In this document: piece after piece, positions 53,822-63,994 of the stretch
Position numbering within the stretch: position 1 is the first letter of the stretch
Layout: every line of letters begins with the position of its first letter
Assembly: GCF_000023905.1 (NCBI RefSeq)
Contig: NC_013192.1
Location: forward strand, 2,401,611-2,465,610
DNA: 64,000 nt
From: Leptotrichia buccalis C-1013-b
Lineage (GTDB): Bacteria > Fusobacteriota > Fusobacteriia > Fusobacteriales > Leptotrichiaceae
Direction: 5' to 3'
The notes under the pieces: model-generated
Told to the model about the DNA's origin: nothing
Databases searched by the model: none
Seen by the model: only the letters and a program-made list of their open reading frames with translations
Position numbers and translations under genes: made by a program

Positions 53822-54160
53822 CAAATCTCCTCTCAACCTTATTTTTTTATTTCAATTTAATAAGAATATTCTAATTATCTACATATTTTTAAAAAATTTA
53901 TGATTTTAATATAACAATAATTTAATTTTTATTTTAATTTATTTAATATATATGAAAAATTAGAATCGAAAATAAGATATATATTATTATTATAATCTAA
54001 AAAAATTTATAAATAATGTTAATTATATTATAATTTCCTTTGTTTTTTAGAATTGATAAAAAATTAACTTTAAAAAATTTTTTACTTTTAAATTTAAAAT
54101 ACTCAAACAACATCCAATATTAGACGCCGTTTGAGTAAAATTTCTTTAAGTTTTACAATT
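53822..54160. other. AT-rich gap between the Usp-like and metallophosphoesterase genes
   Basis: These 339 nt are extremely AT-rich. The only structure seen is the terminator at 54100-54137; several possible -10 boxes (for example TATAAT near 54025-54035, minus) could serve the metallophosphoesterase gene. Confidence 0.5.
54100..54137 (-). terminator. Hairpin terminator of the Usp-like gene
   Basis: ACTCAAAC (54101-54108) pairs with GTTTGAGT (54129-54136), with one more A-T pair outside; ATTTTAAATTT follows on the minus strand. Confidence 0.65.
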
Positions 54161-54922
54161 TTATACGATAAAAATTGGTTTTTGAAGATTTTCCAGTATT
54201 CTGATTCCTAGTTTTCCTGTGATTCTTTCCACCATCACTGTATATCGCAAATCTCCCATCAGAACAAGGTCATACTTTTGAGCTTCATTCATTATCGTCT
54301 TAAATGTCTCTCCTGTCTTGTGAATAAGATTGTAGTTTTCCCCAAATCTTTGAGCTAAGCTGTTTTCATCATCTTCTTCTACATTTACACGTAATACATT
54401 TACCTTTTGTTCACCAAATATATGGAAGAAAGTAAACAATGTTTTATTCGCATTATAAGCACCATCATCAAGAAGTACCAAATCATCTAATTTAAAATCT
54501 TTTACATTTGGTAAAATAATTAGCGGCTTGAAAATACTTCTTAAAATTTCTTTTAACACTGATGTAACTTTTTCATTTTTTACAAGCACTAGCAAATCGT
54601 ATTTTTTTAACTCTTCCAGAACTATTTCAGAAGTTTCTCCATCTTTTGTATAAAAATTTGAAATATCATCTGACATTTGTTCCTTTAATTTTTTTACAGT
54701 TTTTTCTTCTAGTTCCCTATATTCCTTAAAGGCATAGTTTGCCCCTACATTCAGTCCCATTCCTTCTATGCTGACAGGAAAAACTTCATATTTTAGAACA
54801 TCTTTAATATAAACAACATCAATTTCAACATTGTATTTTTTTTTGAAAATACCTGCAAAATTAACTAATGGCTGAACTTCATTTTCTGCTGTAACTAAAA
54901 ATAGCGCTTTTTTTTGTAACAT
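54161..54922 (-). CDS. Usp-like two-lobed protein, function unknown
   Basis: A 253-aa cytoplasmic protein that looks like two tandem alpha/beta lobes. Each has a Usp-style hydrophobic strand (KKALFLVTAENEV; DDLVLLDDGAYNANKTLFTF) and an internal 'KYDLLVLV' or 'KYDLVLMGDLR' strand. No clear ATP-binding G-2x-G-9x-G motif is seen. The start at 54922 has AAGGAAG about 10 nt upstream. It lies 63 nt after gyrA and could share that transcript. Could be a tandem universal-stress protein. Confidence 0.55.
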   Translation of the reverse strand: MLQKKALFLVTAENEVQPLVNFAGIFKKKYNVEIDVVYIKDVLKYEVFPVSIEGMGLNVGANYAFKEYRELEEKTVKKLKEQMSDDISNFYTKDGETSEIVLEELKKYDLLVLVKNEKVTSVLKEILRSIFKPLIILPNVKDFKLDDLVLLDDGAYNANKTLFTFFHIFGEQKVNVLRVNVEEDDENSLAQRFGENYNLIHKTGETFKTIMNEAQKYDLVLMGDLRYTVMVERITGKLGIRILENLQKPIFIV

Positions 54923-54984
54923 TTTAACCACTTCCTTACATATGATAAATTTTTTATAAAATTTTTGTATACTTAGCCATGTTC

Positions 54985-57552
54985 CTATTTTTTTACTTCA
55001 TCATCTAATTTTGGTTCTTCTGTAATTTTCACTATTGAAGCAATTTTTTCGTTATTTCTAACTTTCATTATTCTTACTCCCGTAGCAGAACGTCCGATTA
55101 CTGACACATCTTTTACGCTCGTTCTGATTAATGTTCCTTCTGAAGTAATAAGCATAATTTCATCGTCATCTTTTACAATTTTTACATCTACAATTTTTCC
55201 AGTTTTTTCATTAAGTTTTGCATTAATGATACCTTTTCCGCCTCGTGATGTAAGTCTGTATTCTAATAATTTTGTCCGTTTTCCGTAACCTTCCTCGGTA
55301 ATTGTCAAAATCCGTGCATCGTCCTTATTCATTTCTGAACTAATAATTGCCGCACCTACAATTTTGTCTTCATCCCTAAGATTGATTCCTCTCACTCCAG
55401 CTGCTCCAGTTCCCATACTTCTTACATCTTTTTCAGAAAATCTGATAGCAATACCATTTTTTGTCGCTGCAAAAATTTCATCTTCCCCGCTACCGCTTGT
55501 AAGCCCAATAAACATCACTTCATCATCTTCATTCAATCTAATCGCTCTTTTTCCAGCCTTTTTGATATTATCGAATAATGTCAGTTCTGATTTTTTAACA
55601 ACTCCATTTCGTGTTACAAAGAATAAGTTTTTATTTTTTTCAAATTCACGAACTTTTATTATTGTGCTGACCTTTTCATCATCATCCAGATTTATAATAT
55701 TTCCAATCAGTTTTCCACGTGCCTGTTTTCCAGTTTCAGGAATTTCATAAACTTTTATGCTGAATACTTTTCCTTTTGTTGTGAAAATAAGCAATGTGTC
55801 AAGCGCCTTTGCTATATACATGTCTTTTACAACATCATCTTCTACTGTATTTGTAGCATTTACTCCAATTCCACCACGTTTTTGTGAACGGTAAGTGTCA
55901 ATTGCCACACGTTTTACATAACCTTTTTCTGTAAGAGTTACAACAACTTCCTCGTCCTTAATCAAGTCTTCTATGCTGATTTCGGCTCTTGCATTTCTGA
56001 TTTCAGTTCTACGTTCATCACCAAAATCTTCTTTTAATTTAAGTCCCTCCTCTTTAATTATACCATATATTTTTGAATCATCAGATAAAATTCCAGTTAA
56101 TTCTTCAATTAATAGCATAAGTTCGTTATATTCCTGATTAATTTTATCTCTTTCAAGTCCAGTAAGCCTTTGTAATCTCATATCCAGAATAGCTTTTGCC
56201 TGAATTTCCGAGAATCCAAATTTTGCAATTAACTCAGCACGTGCAACATTTGCATCCTTTGAAGCACGTATAATTCTAATTACTTCCTCAATATTATCAA
56301 GCGCAATTTTGAAGCCTTCCAAAATATGAGCCCGATTTTTTGCTTTTTTCAGTTCAAATTCAGTTCTTCTTGTAATTACTTCAAATCTATGTTCCAAATA
56401 TTTTTGAAGAATCTGCTTTAAGTTTAACACTCTTGGTGCATTATCCACAAGTGCAAGCATAATTACACCAAATGTATTTTGTAAATCAGTAAATTTATAA
56501 AGGCTGTTCAGAATTAATTCACTTTCCTCACCTTTTTTCAGCTCAATTACAATTCTGATACCATCCCTGTCAGTTTCATCCCTCAAGTCAGATATTCCCG
56601 TAATTTTCTTCTGTCTTACCAAATCTGCAATTTTTTCAATAAGTCTAGCTTTATTTACCTGATATGGCAATTCTGTAACAATAATCGACTCTTTTCCAGT
56701 TTTTGAAGTTTCAACTTCTACACGTCCTGCAACTCGGAGTTTTCCACGTCCAGTTCTATACGCATCATAAATTCCCTGTTTCCCGTTAATTATACCGCCA
56801 GTTGGGAAATCAGGACCTTTTATATACGTAATCAATTCATCAATTGAAATTTCAGGATTATCAATCAATGCAATAATTCCATCAACTACTTCCCCTAGAT
56901 TATGTGGAGGAATATTTGTAGCCATTCCGACAGCAATACCATTTGCTCCATTTAGTAGTAAATTAGGAAGTTTTGCAGGCAATACAACTGGCTCATCCAA
57001 ACTTTCATCAAAGTTTTTTCGGTAGTCAATCGTATCTTTTCTAATATCTTCAAGCAGCTCTTCAGTAATTTTAGCCATTCTAGCTTCCGTATACCTCATT
57101 GCCGCTGCTTCATCCCCATCAATCGAACCAAAATTCCCATGTCCGTCGATAAGTTCATATCTCATATTAAAGTCCTGTGCCATTCTAACCATTGCACCAT
57201 AAACTGAAGAATCTCCGTGTGGATGGTATTTCCCCAGTACATCCCCGACAATCCTTGCCGATTTTTTAAACGGAGTCTTGTGGCTCATTCCCATTTCACT
57301 CATGGAAAACAAAATTCTTCTATGTACAGGCTTTAATCCATCACGTACATCAGGCAACGCACGGCTAACAATTACACTCATCGAATAATCCAAATAAGCT
57401 GCCTTTATCTCATCCTCAATATAAACATTAGATTCATTTGATAAATCCGTAGCCTTAGGCAATCCTTCCACAATGATTTCCCTATCATCATTTTCATCCA
57501 TTTCCGTTATCTCTTCTTCTCTTTCATCGTCATCTCTAAAATCGTCTGACAT
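54985..57552 (-). CDS. gyrA: DNA gyrase subunit A
   Basis: An 855-aa type II topoisomerase subunit that cuts and rejoins DNA during supercoiling. The catalytic Tyr is Tyr154 in [11 protein letters not shown]. The N terminus carries a Glu/Asp-rich extension of about 32 residues compared with E. coli. The quinolone region reads [10 protein letters not shown]: the position equal to E. coli Ser83 is Ser, but the position equal to Asp87 is Gly (residue 119). Six beta-pinwheel blades follow, and the GyrA box is QKRGGIG near 560. AGAGGTG precedes the ATG. Confidence 0.97.
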   Translation of the reverse strand: MSDDFRDDDEREEEITEMDENDDREIIVEGLPKATDLSNESNVYIEDEIKAAYLDYSMSVIVSRALPDVRDGLKPVHRRILFSMSEMGMSHKTPFKKSARIVGDVLGKYHPHGDSSVYGAMVRMAQDFNMRYELIDGHGNFGSIDGDEAAAMRYTEARMAKITEELLEDIRKDTIDYRKNFDESLDEPVVLPAKLPNLLLNGANGIAVGMATNIPPHNLGEVVDGIIALIDNPEISIDELITYIKGPDFPTGGIINGKQGIYDAYRTGRGKLRVAGRVEVETSKTGKESIIVTELPYQVNKARLIEKIADLVRQKKITGISDLRDETDRDGIRIVIELKKGEESELILNSLYKFTDLQNTFGVIMLALVDNAPRVLNLKQILQKYLEHRFEVITRRTEFELKKAKNRAHILEGFKIALDNIEEVIRIIRASKDANVARAELIAKFGFSEIQAKAILDMRLQRLTGLERDKINQEYNELMLLIEELTGILSDDSKIYGIIKEEGLKLKEDFGDERRTEIRNARAEISIEDLIKDEEVVVTLTEKGYVKRVAIDTYRSQKRGGIGVNATNTVEDDVVKDMYIAKALDTLLIFTTKGKVFSIKVYEIPETGKQARGKLIGNIINLDDDEKVSTIIKVREFEKNKNLFFVTRNGVVKKSELTLFDNIKKAGKRAIRLNEDDEVMFIGLTSGSGEDEIFAATKNGIAIRFSEKDVRSMGTGAAGVRGINLRDEDKIVGAAIISSEMNKDDARILTITEEGYGKRTKLLEYRLTSRGGKGIINAKLNEKTGKIVDVKIVKDDDEIMLITSEGTLIRTSVKDVSVIGRSATGVRIMKVRNNEKIASIVKITEEPKLDDEVKK

Positions 57553-57676
57553 CCTGCACCTCTTTTCTTCTCTTTCTTTACAACAAGTGAACTATTAATT
57601 AAGCTATTTCCTAAATTTTTATTACAAGTTATCTTAATTAGTAATTGTTTTTCCTTTTTTATATTAACTCTTTTAA

Positions 57677-57851
57677 CGCAGAGGTATCAGACGCCATACC
57701 TCTGCACTCCCGCTTACGCAAAACTTTCTTAATAAAGAAAAAATAAAACTCGATTTTGAATCAAGATTATTTTAGCATAATTAACTAAATATAATTTAAA
57801 ATTTTTTTCAAAATCTCAAACAGTTATTTTTTCTTTAACGAAATTTTGCTT
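57677..57851 (-). repeat. Intergenic element, family A copy 2
   Basis: Inverted copy of 46200-46374. Arms at 57718-57760 and 57807-57849 match copy 1 closely; the central part differs. Its terminal hairpin reads GCAGAGGTAT, loop GGCGTCTG, ATACCTCTGC (on the minus strand, 57705-57678), differing from copy 1 by two compensated base pairs. Confidence 0.75.
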
Positions 57852-57887
57852 ATTTTCTATTGACATATCTATTTATAATTAAACTAA

Positions 57888-58066
57888 AAATGTCGTGATT
57901 TTTTTGGAATGAAATTGACTGTTTGAGCTTTTTCATTTTCTTTAAATCGTGATTAATTTATAGAGTTGATAATAACTTTTGTTAAAAAGCGAGTTTCATT
58001 TTTATTTCAAAAAAATGCTTAGACAAGCTGGGATTGCAAAGGGGATGGCGATTGTTCCCCTTTGCT
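57888..58066 (+). repeat. Intergenic element, family A copy 3 (diverged)
   Basis: A more diverged copy, facing away from copy 2. It keeps GACTGTTTGAG, AAAGCGAGTTT, CAAGCTGGGAT and the terminal hairpin GCAAAGGGGA (58036-58045), loop TGGCGATTGT, TCCCCTTTGC (58056-58065). The stem differs from both other copies yet stays fully paired. The long arms have decayed. Confidence 0.65.
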
Positions 58067-58144
58067 TTTAAAAAAAGAAAAAACATAAATATTATAGAAA
58101 AATATCTATTAATAAAAATAACTTTTCTCAATTTTAATCAAAAA

Positions 58145-60127
58145 TTATATATCCAGATTTCTTACGTAATTTGCATTATCCTCAATAAATTTTCTTCTCG
58201 GCTCAACTTTATCCCCCATCAGAATATTAAACATCTTATCGGCATAAGAAGCGTCTTCCATTGATACTTTTAATAATGTTCTTACTTCTGGATCAAGAGT
58301 TGTTTCCCAAAGTTGTTCTGGATTCATTTCTCCTAGCCCTTTGTAACGCTGTATTGTGTATTTTCTTCCTTCGTTTTCCAAAACTCTTGTTACTTGTTTC
58401 ATCTGATCGTCTGAATAGGCGTATCTGATTGCTTTTCCAGCCTGAATTTTGTATAAAGGCGGCTGTGCGATATAGATGTAGCCTTCGTTAATTAATTCTC
58501 TCAGATGTCTGTAGAAAAATGTTAGCATTAATGTTCTGATGTGAGCTCCATCAACATCAGCATCTGTCATAATTACGATTTTATGGTATCTTAATTTTTT
58601 TAAGTCGATTTCTTCGCCAAATCCAGCTCCAAAAGCTGTAATCATCGCTCTAATTTCGGCATTTTCCAGAGCTTTATGTATACCTGATTTTTCTACATTT
58701 AAAATTTTCCCTCTAAGTGGCAATATTGCCTGAAATCTTCTATCTCTTCCCTGTTTTGCAGAACCTCCTGCTGAGTTTCCTTCAACTATGAAAATTTCTG
58801 ATTCAGCTGGATCTTTTGAAGAGCAGTCAGCCAATTTACCAGGCAGTGATCCTACTTCCAATGTATTTTTTCTAAGTACAAGTTCTCTTGCTTTTTTCGC
58901 GGCTTCTCTTGCCCTTTTTGACATTACCATTTTCTCTATAACTTTTTCAGCTGCCTTTGGATGATCTTCCAAATAAAATTTCAGGTTGCTTCCAACAATA
59001 TTTGAGACAATTCCTGTAACTTCGCTGTTTCCAAGTTTTGTTTTTGTCTGCCCTTCAAATTGAGGTTCAGGTATTTTTACGCTTATTACACAAACAAGGC
59101 CTTCTCTTACGTCTGTTCCTTGAAATGTCCCGTTTTTATCCTTGATTAAGTTCATCTGTTTTGCAATATCGTTAATTGTTCTCGTAAGTGCTGTTCTAAA
59201 TCCACTAACGTGAGTTCCACCTTCGTGAGTATTTATATTATTTACAAATGAATAAACTGTTTCTCTTTGTGAAGTTGTGTAATTCATCGCAATTTCCACT
59301 TCCACAAATTTTGCACTTCGCTGTTTTATTACTATGTTTCCGTTTTCGTCCTCAGCTTCCACTTCCTTAGCTTCCTCAATTTGCATCGTATCAGCCATAT
59401 AAATTACATCATCAATTATTTTTTCCTCATCTATAATTTCATTCAGGAAATCCTTTATTCCACCCTCAAATAAAAATTCCTCAGCTTTTACATTTTCAGC
59501 ATTTCTCTCATCAGCCAGTTCAATTTTTAATCCTTTATTCAAGTACGCTAATTCTTTTAAACGTGATTCCAATACAGAATAATCGTAAACTGTCGTTTCA
59601 AATATTTCGTCATCAGCTTTAAATCTGACTACAGTCCCATGTGCACTATCGTCTGCCACACCAATTTCTTCCACGGGCGAAGTTGGCACACCACGTTCAT
59701 AAGTTTGCCTAAAAATTTTCCCATCACGTGTTACAGTTGCCTCAAGCCATTCTGACAAAGCATTTACGACAGATACCCCAACTCCGTGAAGTCCACCCGA
59801 TACCTTATAGTTATCATTGTCAAATTTTCCTCCGGCGTGAAGTACAGTAAGTACAACTTCCAAAGTTGATTTTCCAGTCTTATGCATTCCTACAGGGATT
59901 CCACGTCCATTATCAGATACTTCAATAATATTTCCTTCAAGTATCTTTACAGTAATTTTATCGCAAATTCCAGCAAGTGCCTCATCCACACTGTTATCCA
60001 CAATTTCCCACACCAGATGGTGAAGTCCACGTGAGGAAGTGGATCCAATATACATTCCCGGACGCTTCCTAACCGCTTCCAGCCCTTCCAGAACTGTAAT
60101 CGCCTCTGCTCCATAATTATTATCCAT
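58145..60127 (-). CDS. gyrB: DNA gyrase subunit B
   Basis: A 660-aa ATPase subunit. GHKL motifs EALAGICDK/DNGRGIP and GGLHGVGVSVVNALS bind ATP; TOPRIM carries EGNSAGGSAKQGRDR and the metal triad DADVDG. It lacks the 165-aa insert of E. coli GyrB, as is usual outside Gammaproteobacteria. It starts 59 nt after mnmE and is probably co-transcribed with it. Confidence 0.97.
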   Translation of the reverse strand: MDNNYGAEAITVLEGLEAVRKRPGMYIGSTSSRGLHHLVWEIVDNSVDEALAGICDKITVKILEGNIIEVSDNGRGIPVGMHKTGKSTLEVVLTVLHAGGKFDNDNYKVSGGLHGVGVSVVNALSEWLEATVTRDGKIFRQTYERGVPTSPVEEIGVADDSAHGTVVRFKADDEIFETTVYDYSVLESRLKELAYLNKGLKIELADERNAENVKAEEFLFEGGIKDFLNEIIDEEKIIDDVIYMADTMQIEEAKEVEAEDENGNIVIKQRSAKFVEVEIAMNYTTSQRETVYSFVNNINTHEGGTHVSGFRTALTRTINDIAKQMNLIKDKNGTFQGTDVREGLVCVISVKIPEPQFEGQTKTKLGNSEVTGIVSNIVGSNLKFYLEDHPKAAEKVIEKMVMSKRAREAAKKARELVLRKNTLEVGSLPGKLADCSSKDPAESEIFIVEGNSAGGSAKQGRDRRFQAILPLRGKILNVEKSGIHKALENAEIRAMITAFGAGFGEEIDLKKLRYHKIVIMTDADVDGAHIRTLMLTFFYRHLRELINEGYIYIAQPPLYKIQAGKAIRYAYSDDQMKQVTRVLENEGRKYTIQRYKGLGEMNPEQLWETTLDPEVRTLLKVSMEDASYADKMFNILMGDKVEPRRKFIEDNANYVRNLDI

Positions 60128-60186
60128 TATTTATTTCCTCCATTTTATCCAAAACTTTTCATATTTTTTATAAAATATGATAAAAT

Positions 60187-61554
60187 CTATTTTCCAACAC
60201 AAAAATTCGCAAACACATGATCCAAAATATCCTCTGATGATATTTCCCCAGTAATTTCTGAAAGTGAGTCTAACGCTTCTTTCAAATCCACAGAAATCAA
60301 GTCCATCGGAAGTCCCATATCTATTGTTTCAAAAATATTTCTTATTGCGTCTTTTGTTTTTTCAAGTGCAGTTTTATGCCGAATATTTGTAATTATTAGT
60401 TTTTCTGATGAGTTTTCCACATCTTCTTCTACAATGTATGAATAGATTTTTTCCTGCATATCTTCAATTCCAATATTGTCTTTTGCAGAAATTTCAACAA
60501 TATTTTCCAAGTTATACCCTTCAAGATTAATTTTTTTATTTAAATCAATCTTATTTAATAATACTATAACTTTCTTGTTATTTTCTTTAATTTTAGTTAT
60601 AACTTCTATGTCCTCAGTTTCCAGTTTTTTCGAAGCATCCAGAACAAGCAATACCAAATCAGCCTTTTCAATAAACTGCTTAGATTTTTCTACGCCAATA
60701 TTTTCCACAATATCATCAGTTTTTCTAATTCCTGCTGTATCCACCAGAACCAATGGAATTCCTTTTATATTGATTATTTCCTCAATAACATCTCTCGTAG
60801 TTCCAGCAATATGCGTTACAATCGCACGCTCTTCATGAAGCAGGGCATTTAGCAATGTAGATTTCCCAACATTAGGTTTTCCGACAATAACCGTCTTTAT
60901 TCCTTCTTTAATTTTTTTTCCTGTATTATATGAATCAATTAGACGATTTGCTTCCTCGTACACTTTTTCTAAATTATCTCTAAGTTCCACTGGCAACGGA
61001 TCGTCAATCCCTTCTTCAGGATAATCCAGCACCACATTTACATGTGCTGTAATATCAAGCAATGCCTTTTTAAATTCATTCACTTTATCACGCAAGTCCC
61101 CCCTTAACTGATCTAGCGATAACGATACGCTTTTTTCTGTTTTCCCTTGAATAATATCCATAACCGCCTCAGCCTGTGACAAGTCTATACGGCCATTCAT
61201 AAACGCTCTTTTTGTAAATTCCCCACTTTCAGCATGTCTTGCCCCATTTCTTAGCACAAGTTCAAGCACTTTTTCTGAAACAAGTGTCCCGCCGTGACAA
61301 TTTATTTCCACAATGTCTTCGCAAGTATAGCTTCTCGGAGCTTTTAGCCGTACAGCCATAACTTCATCTATTGTTTTTTTCCCATCCTTGATAAATCCGT
61401 AATTTAATTTATAAAAACCCAAATCAGCATTTGGGTTCTTTTTAATAAATATTTTGTCCAATATTTCAAATGATTTATCGCCGGATATTCTTATTATGGC
61501 AATCCCGCCCTCTCCTTTTGGAGTTGAAATCGCCGCAATTGTATCAAATAACAT
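60187..61554 (-). CDS. mnmE: tRNA modification GTPase MnmE
   Basis: A 455-aa G protein that with MnmG installs the cmnm5 group on the wobble uridine of several tRNAs. Order: N-terminal THF-binding domain ([20 protein letters not shown]), helical domain, G domain with G1 GKPNVGKST near 223, G3 DTAGI and G4 NKID, and the C-terminal FCVGK that carries the catalytic-site Cys. In the conserved rpmH-rnpA-yidD-yidC-jag-mnmE block. Confidence 0.96.
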   Translation of the reverse strand: MLFDTIAAISTPKGEGGIAIIRISGDKSFEILDKIFIKKNPNADLGFYKLNYGFIKDGKKTIDEVMAVRLKAPRSYTCEDIVEINCHGGTLVSEKVLELVLRNGARHAESGEFTKRAFMNGRIDLSQAEAVMDIIQGKTEKSVSLSLDQLRGDLRDKVNEFKKALLDITAHVNVVLDYPEEGIDDPLPVELRDNLEKVYEEANRLIDSYNTGKKIKEGIKTVIVGKPNVGKSTLLNALLHEERAIVTHIAGTTRDVIEEIINIKGIPLVLVDTAGIRKTDDIVENIGVEKSKQFIEKADLVLLVLDASKKLETEDIEVITKIKENNKKVIVLLNKIDLNKKINLEGYNLENIVEISAKDNIGIEDMQEKIYSYIVEEDVENSSEKLIITNIRHKTALEKTKDAIRNIFETIDMGLPMDLISVDLKEALDSLSEITGEISSEDILDHVFANFCVGK

Positions 61555-61608
61555 ATTATCCCTCTATTTTCTAAAATCATTTTTATTTTTATTTCACATT
61601 ACACTAAA

Positions 61609-61636
61609 TTGTTTAAAAAAGTTTCTATTTAAACAA
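61609..61636 (-). repeat. Hairpin between jag and mnmE
   Basis: TTGTTTAAA (61609-61617) and TTTAAACAA (61628-61636) pair perfectly over 9 bp with an 10-nt loop. No T-run follows on the minus strand, so it is more likely a processing or stability stem than a terminator. Confidence 0.4.
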
Positions 61637-61651
61637 TGCTAACTCAACTTT

Positions 61652-62473
61652 TTAAAATTTTTCATCTAATTTTTTAATAACTAAATATCTTTTTGGCTCT
61701 TCTCCAACGCTTTCAGTTTTTAGACCTTTCATAAAGGAAACTTCTTCATGAATGATTTTACGTTCACGTGCTGACATTGGATTTAATTTTATGGCATTTC
61801 CTGTCGCAAGAACTGCTTTTCCTTTCTTTCTTGCCAAATCTCTTAATGATTTTTCACGTTTTTCCTTATAATTATTAGAATCCACCGTTATTTTCAGATT
61901 TTTAAATTGTTTCGTTGTGCTTAGCAAGTATTCAAAGCTGTTTAATGTATTTCCTTTTTCACCAATTAAAAATCTCATATCTTTTCCATCAAGAATAACC
62001 AAATATTTATTGTTATTTTCTTTTTTTATATTGACAATTCGTATATCCAGTTTTATATTTACAATAAATTCTTTAAAAAATGCCCTTATTTTATCTATGT
62101 TTGTATCAGGGTGATTAGCTACGGATTTTTCTTCATTTTCTAAATTTTCATTTTTATAATTTTTTCTGCTGCTACTTTTTTGAAAAGTATTTCCACTTTT
62201 TCGTTCTGTTTCTTTTCTTTCCTTTTTTTCAATTTTGTATTCGTTTTGTGCTTTTGATTTCTCAGTTTCTACCTTTACTTCATTGTTTTTTAACTCGGAT
62301 TTTTTAACAATTTCAATTTCATATTCACCTTTTATACTAATAAACAATATCTTTTTAGGATATTTTAAAACTTTTACACGATAAGTTTCATCTTCTTTTA
62401 GTGTCAATGAACGGTTTATCATATTTTTAAGTTCGTCTTCATTCTGTGCCTTTAATACTATCTTTTCCATCAT
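61652..62473 (-). CDS. jag: Jag/KhpB RNA-binding protein (SpoIIIJ-associated)
   Basis: A 273-aa protein with an N-terminal Jag_N domain (residues 1-50), a charged Lys/Glu/Asn linker, a KH domain with DMRFLIGEKGNTLNSFEYLL (the GxxG-type loop is GEKG) and a C-terminal R3H domain (LNPMSARERKIIHEEV). KhpB works with KhpA in RNA binding and affects cell envelope growth. The start at 62473 has AAGGA 7 nt upstream (GTG at 62476 and ATG at 62470 are alternatives). It overlaps the 3' end of yidC by 35 nt. Confidence 0.92.
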   Translation of the reverse strand: MMEKIVLKAQNEDELKNMINRSLTLKEDETYRVKVLKYPKKILFISIKGEYEIEIVKKSELKNNEVKVETEKSKAQNEYKIEKKERKETERKSGNTFQKSSSRKNYKNENLENEEKSVANHPDTNIDKIRAFFKEFIVNIKLDIRIVNIKKENNNKYLVILDGKDMRFLIGEKGNTLNSFEYLLSTTKQFKNLKITVDSNNYKEKREKSLRDLARKKGKAVLATGNAIKLNPMSARERKIIHEEVSFMKGLKTESVGEEPKRYLVIKKLDEKF

Positions 62474-63125
62474 CACTTCTTCCTTTCAAAATGAAATACT
62501 GCTGAACCAGTGACAAAGCCCCTGAAACTAGATAGTACAATGTTACTCCAGATGGCATGTTATAAAATATGAACAGCATCATAAGTGGCATCATATATAA
62601 CATTGACTGCATTTGCTGATTAGTTTCCTGTCCGCTGGTTGCACTTGTCATTATTTTTTGTTGAATAAATGTTACACCCACATTTAAAATTGGTAATAAA
62701 TTAAATGCAAATTTTCCTAGCATAAATAATCTGTCAGGCTGTTTTAGTGTAAACCATAGGAATTTTGCATCAGCTGGGATTGCATCTCCGATAAATGCAT
62801 AGTAAAGTGCCACAAATATTGGCATTTGAATTAATAATGGTAAACACCCTCCTAGTGGATTTACTCCATTTTCCTTGTAAATTTCAGCTGTTCTTCTTTG
62901 AAGCTCTTGTGGATTATCCTTGTGTTTTTCCTTTATTTTTTCAAGTTCAGGTTGTAAATCTCTCATTTTTTTCATTGATTTTTCCTGTTTTAATGTTAAT
63001 GGAAATACTATTATTCTCATTAAAAATGTAACAATTATTATTGCTATTCCATAATTTCCTACAACACCATTTATCGCTTTTAGTACATGTACGACAAAAT
63101 CAACTAGTGCCTGTATTTTAAACAT
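62439..63125 (-). CDS. yidC: Membrane protein insertase YidC (short form)
   Basis: A 228-aa Oxa1-family insertase that places membrane proteins with or without SecYEG. Five hydrophobic segments; the conserved Arg of the hydrophilic groove is in TFLMRIIVFPLTLKQ, and NPLGGCLPLLIQMPIFVALY is the core signature. It lacks the large periplasmic P1 domain of Gram-negative YidC and has no lipoprotein signal, resembling the Gram-positive/organellar form. The start at 63125 has AAGGAG 10 nt upstream. Confidence 0.93.
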   Translation of the reverse strand: MFKIQALVDFVVHVLKAINGVVGNYGIAIIIVTFLMRIIVFPLTLKQEKSMKKMRDLQPELEKIKEKHKDNPQELQRRTAEIYKENGVNPLGGCLPLLIQMPIFVALYYAFIGDAIPADAKFLWFTLKQPDRLFMLGKFAFNLLPILNVGVTFIQQKIMTSATSGQETNQQMQSMLYMMPLMMLFIFYNMPSGVTLYYLVSGALSLVQQYFILKGRSDDGKDSIKGTE

Positions 63126-63146
63126 ATATTTTTTCTCCTTCAATTT

Positions 63147-63356
63147 TTATTTTAACGGGTCATAACCACCTTTATGGAAAGGATGGCATTTTAATAATCT
63201 TCTTATTGTCAGGTAACTCCCTTTTATTGCCCCATATTTTGTAATAGCCTGTCGGGAATATTCTGAACAGGTTGGATAAAATCTGCATCGTCTTCCAAAA
63301 AATATAGAAATGTATTTCTGATAAATTTTTATTAAAAACAATAATACTTTTTTCAT
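63147..63356 (-). CDS. yidD: Membrane protein insertion efficiency factor YidD
   Basis: A 69-aa protein with an amphipathic N terminus and the family core [35 protein letters not shown] and GGYDPLK, all intact. YidD assists YidC insertion. It overlaps rnpA by 4 nt (ATGA) and precedes yidC by 21 nt. Confidence 0.94.
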   Translation of the reverse strand: MKKVLLFLIKIYQKYISIFFGRRCRFYPTCSEYSRQAITKYGAIKGSYLTIRRLLKCHPFHKGGYDPLK

Positions 63357-63682
63357 TGTTTTATCACCTTGATAATATCTTTTTCAATGTCTTTGTATTT
63401 TAAATTCTTTATTTTCTCTTTTAAAACAGACTTGCCGACAAATATATAATCAGTATTTTCTCTAAATTTATTTTTATGTGTTTTTACAAATTCTTTAAAA
63501 AGTCTTTTTATTCTATTTCTTTGAACTGCATTTCCAGTTTTCTTACTGGCAACAAAGCCGAAACGTTGTTCGTTATTCATATTTTCCTTTATAAAAATAA
63601 TAGCATACTTTGTATGCATTTTCTGTGATTTGTTATATATTAAGGAAAAATCCTTTGATTTTTTTATTTTATTAATAGACAT
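63353..63682 (-). CDS. rnpA: Ribonuclease P protein component
   Basis: A 109-aa basic protein that helps RNase P RNA bind and cleave pre-tRNA leaders. The RNR motif is [13 protein letters not shown], with [13 protein letters not shown] before it. The catalytic RNA gene is not in this window. A short leader hairpin GAGCTT-N6-AAGCTC (63712-63729) lies before it. Confidence 0.93.
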   Translation of the reverse strand: MSINKIKKSKDFSLIYNKSQKMHTKYAIIFIKENMNNEQRFGFVASKKTGNAVQRNRIKRLFKEFVKTHKNKFRENTDYIFVGKSVLKEKIKNLKYKDIEKDIIKVIKQ

Positions 63683-63746
63683 ATTTCTCTTCTTTAATTT
63701 AAAATGAGTGAGAGCTTAAAATAAAGCTCCCTGAAAATTAATACTT

Positions 63747-63779
63747 TTAAAAACCCAGTGTTGAATTTAACACCGGGTT
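63747..63779 (-). terminator. Terminator/attenuator between rpmH and rnpA
   Basis: Minus strand: AACCCGGTGTT (63779-63769) pairs with AACACTGGGTT (63762-63752), 11 bp with one G-U, then five T. It overlaps the rpmH stop, so most transcripts probably end after rpmH and a fraction read on to rnpA. Confidence 0.75.
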
Positions 63780-63915
63780 ATGCTGATAATTTAGCTCTTC
63801 CTTTAGCTCTTCTTCTCTTTAAGACATTTCTTCCATTTTTATCTTGCATTCTTTTTCTAAATCCATGATTTTTTTTTCTTTTTCTTTTATTCGGTTGATA
63901 TGTTCTTTTTGTCAT
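63778..63915 (-). CDS. rpmH: 50S ribosomal protein L34
   Basis: A 45-aa very basic protein read directly from the sequence: [15 protein letters not shown] at the start, [20 protein letters not shown] in the middle, ending LSA. This is the full L34 signature. AAAGGA precedes the ATG. L34 normally marks the rpmH-dnaA side of the replication origin, placing oriC and dnaA probably just past the right edge. Confidence 0.97.
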   Translation of the reverse strand: MTKRTYQPNKRKRKKNHGFRKRMQDKNGRNVLKRRRAKGRAKLSA

Positions 63916-63965
63916 TTTTTTTCCTTTCTATCTTATTTTAAAAAAATTCTTTGTCTTTTACAGAT

Positions 63966-63994
63966 ATTATATACAAAATTCAAAAAAAAGTCAA
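63966..63994 (-). promoter_or_regulatory. Strong promoter of rpmH
   Basis: Minus strand: -35 TTGACT (63989-63994), 17-nt spacer, -10 TATAAT (63966-63971). Among the best matches to consensus in the window. Confidence 0.85.

Larger units (their letters stand above)
57553..58144. other. Large gap between gyrB and gyrA
   Basis: gyrB and gyrA are often nearly adjacent, but here 592 nt separate them. The gap is mostly two inverted copies of repeat family A (57677-57851 minus, 57888-58066 plus). The remaining 124 nt next to gyrA likely hold its promoter, though none is near-consensus. No gene is seen. Confidence 0.65.

Noticed and set aside
55364..55750. Plus-strand 128-codon frame inside gyrA
   Set aside because: Antisense to the GyrA pinwheel domain; no ribosome site.
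58034..58264. 76-codon plus-strand frame near the gyrB end
   Set aside because: It runs across repeat copy 3 and the antisense of gyrB, with no conserved content.
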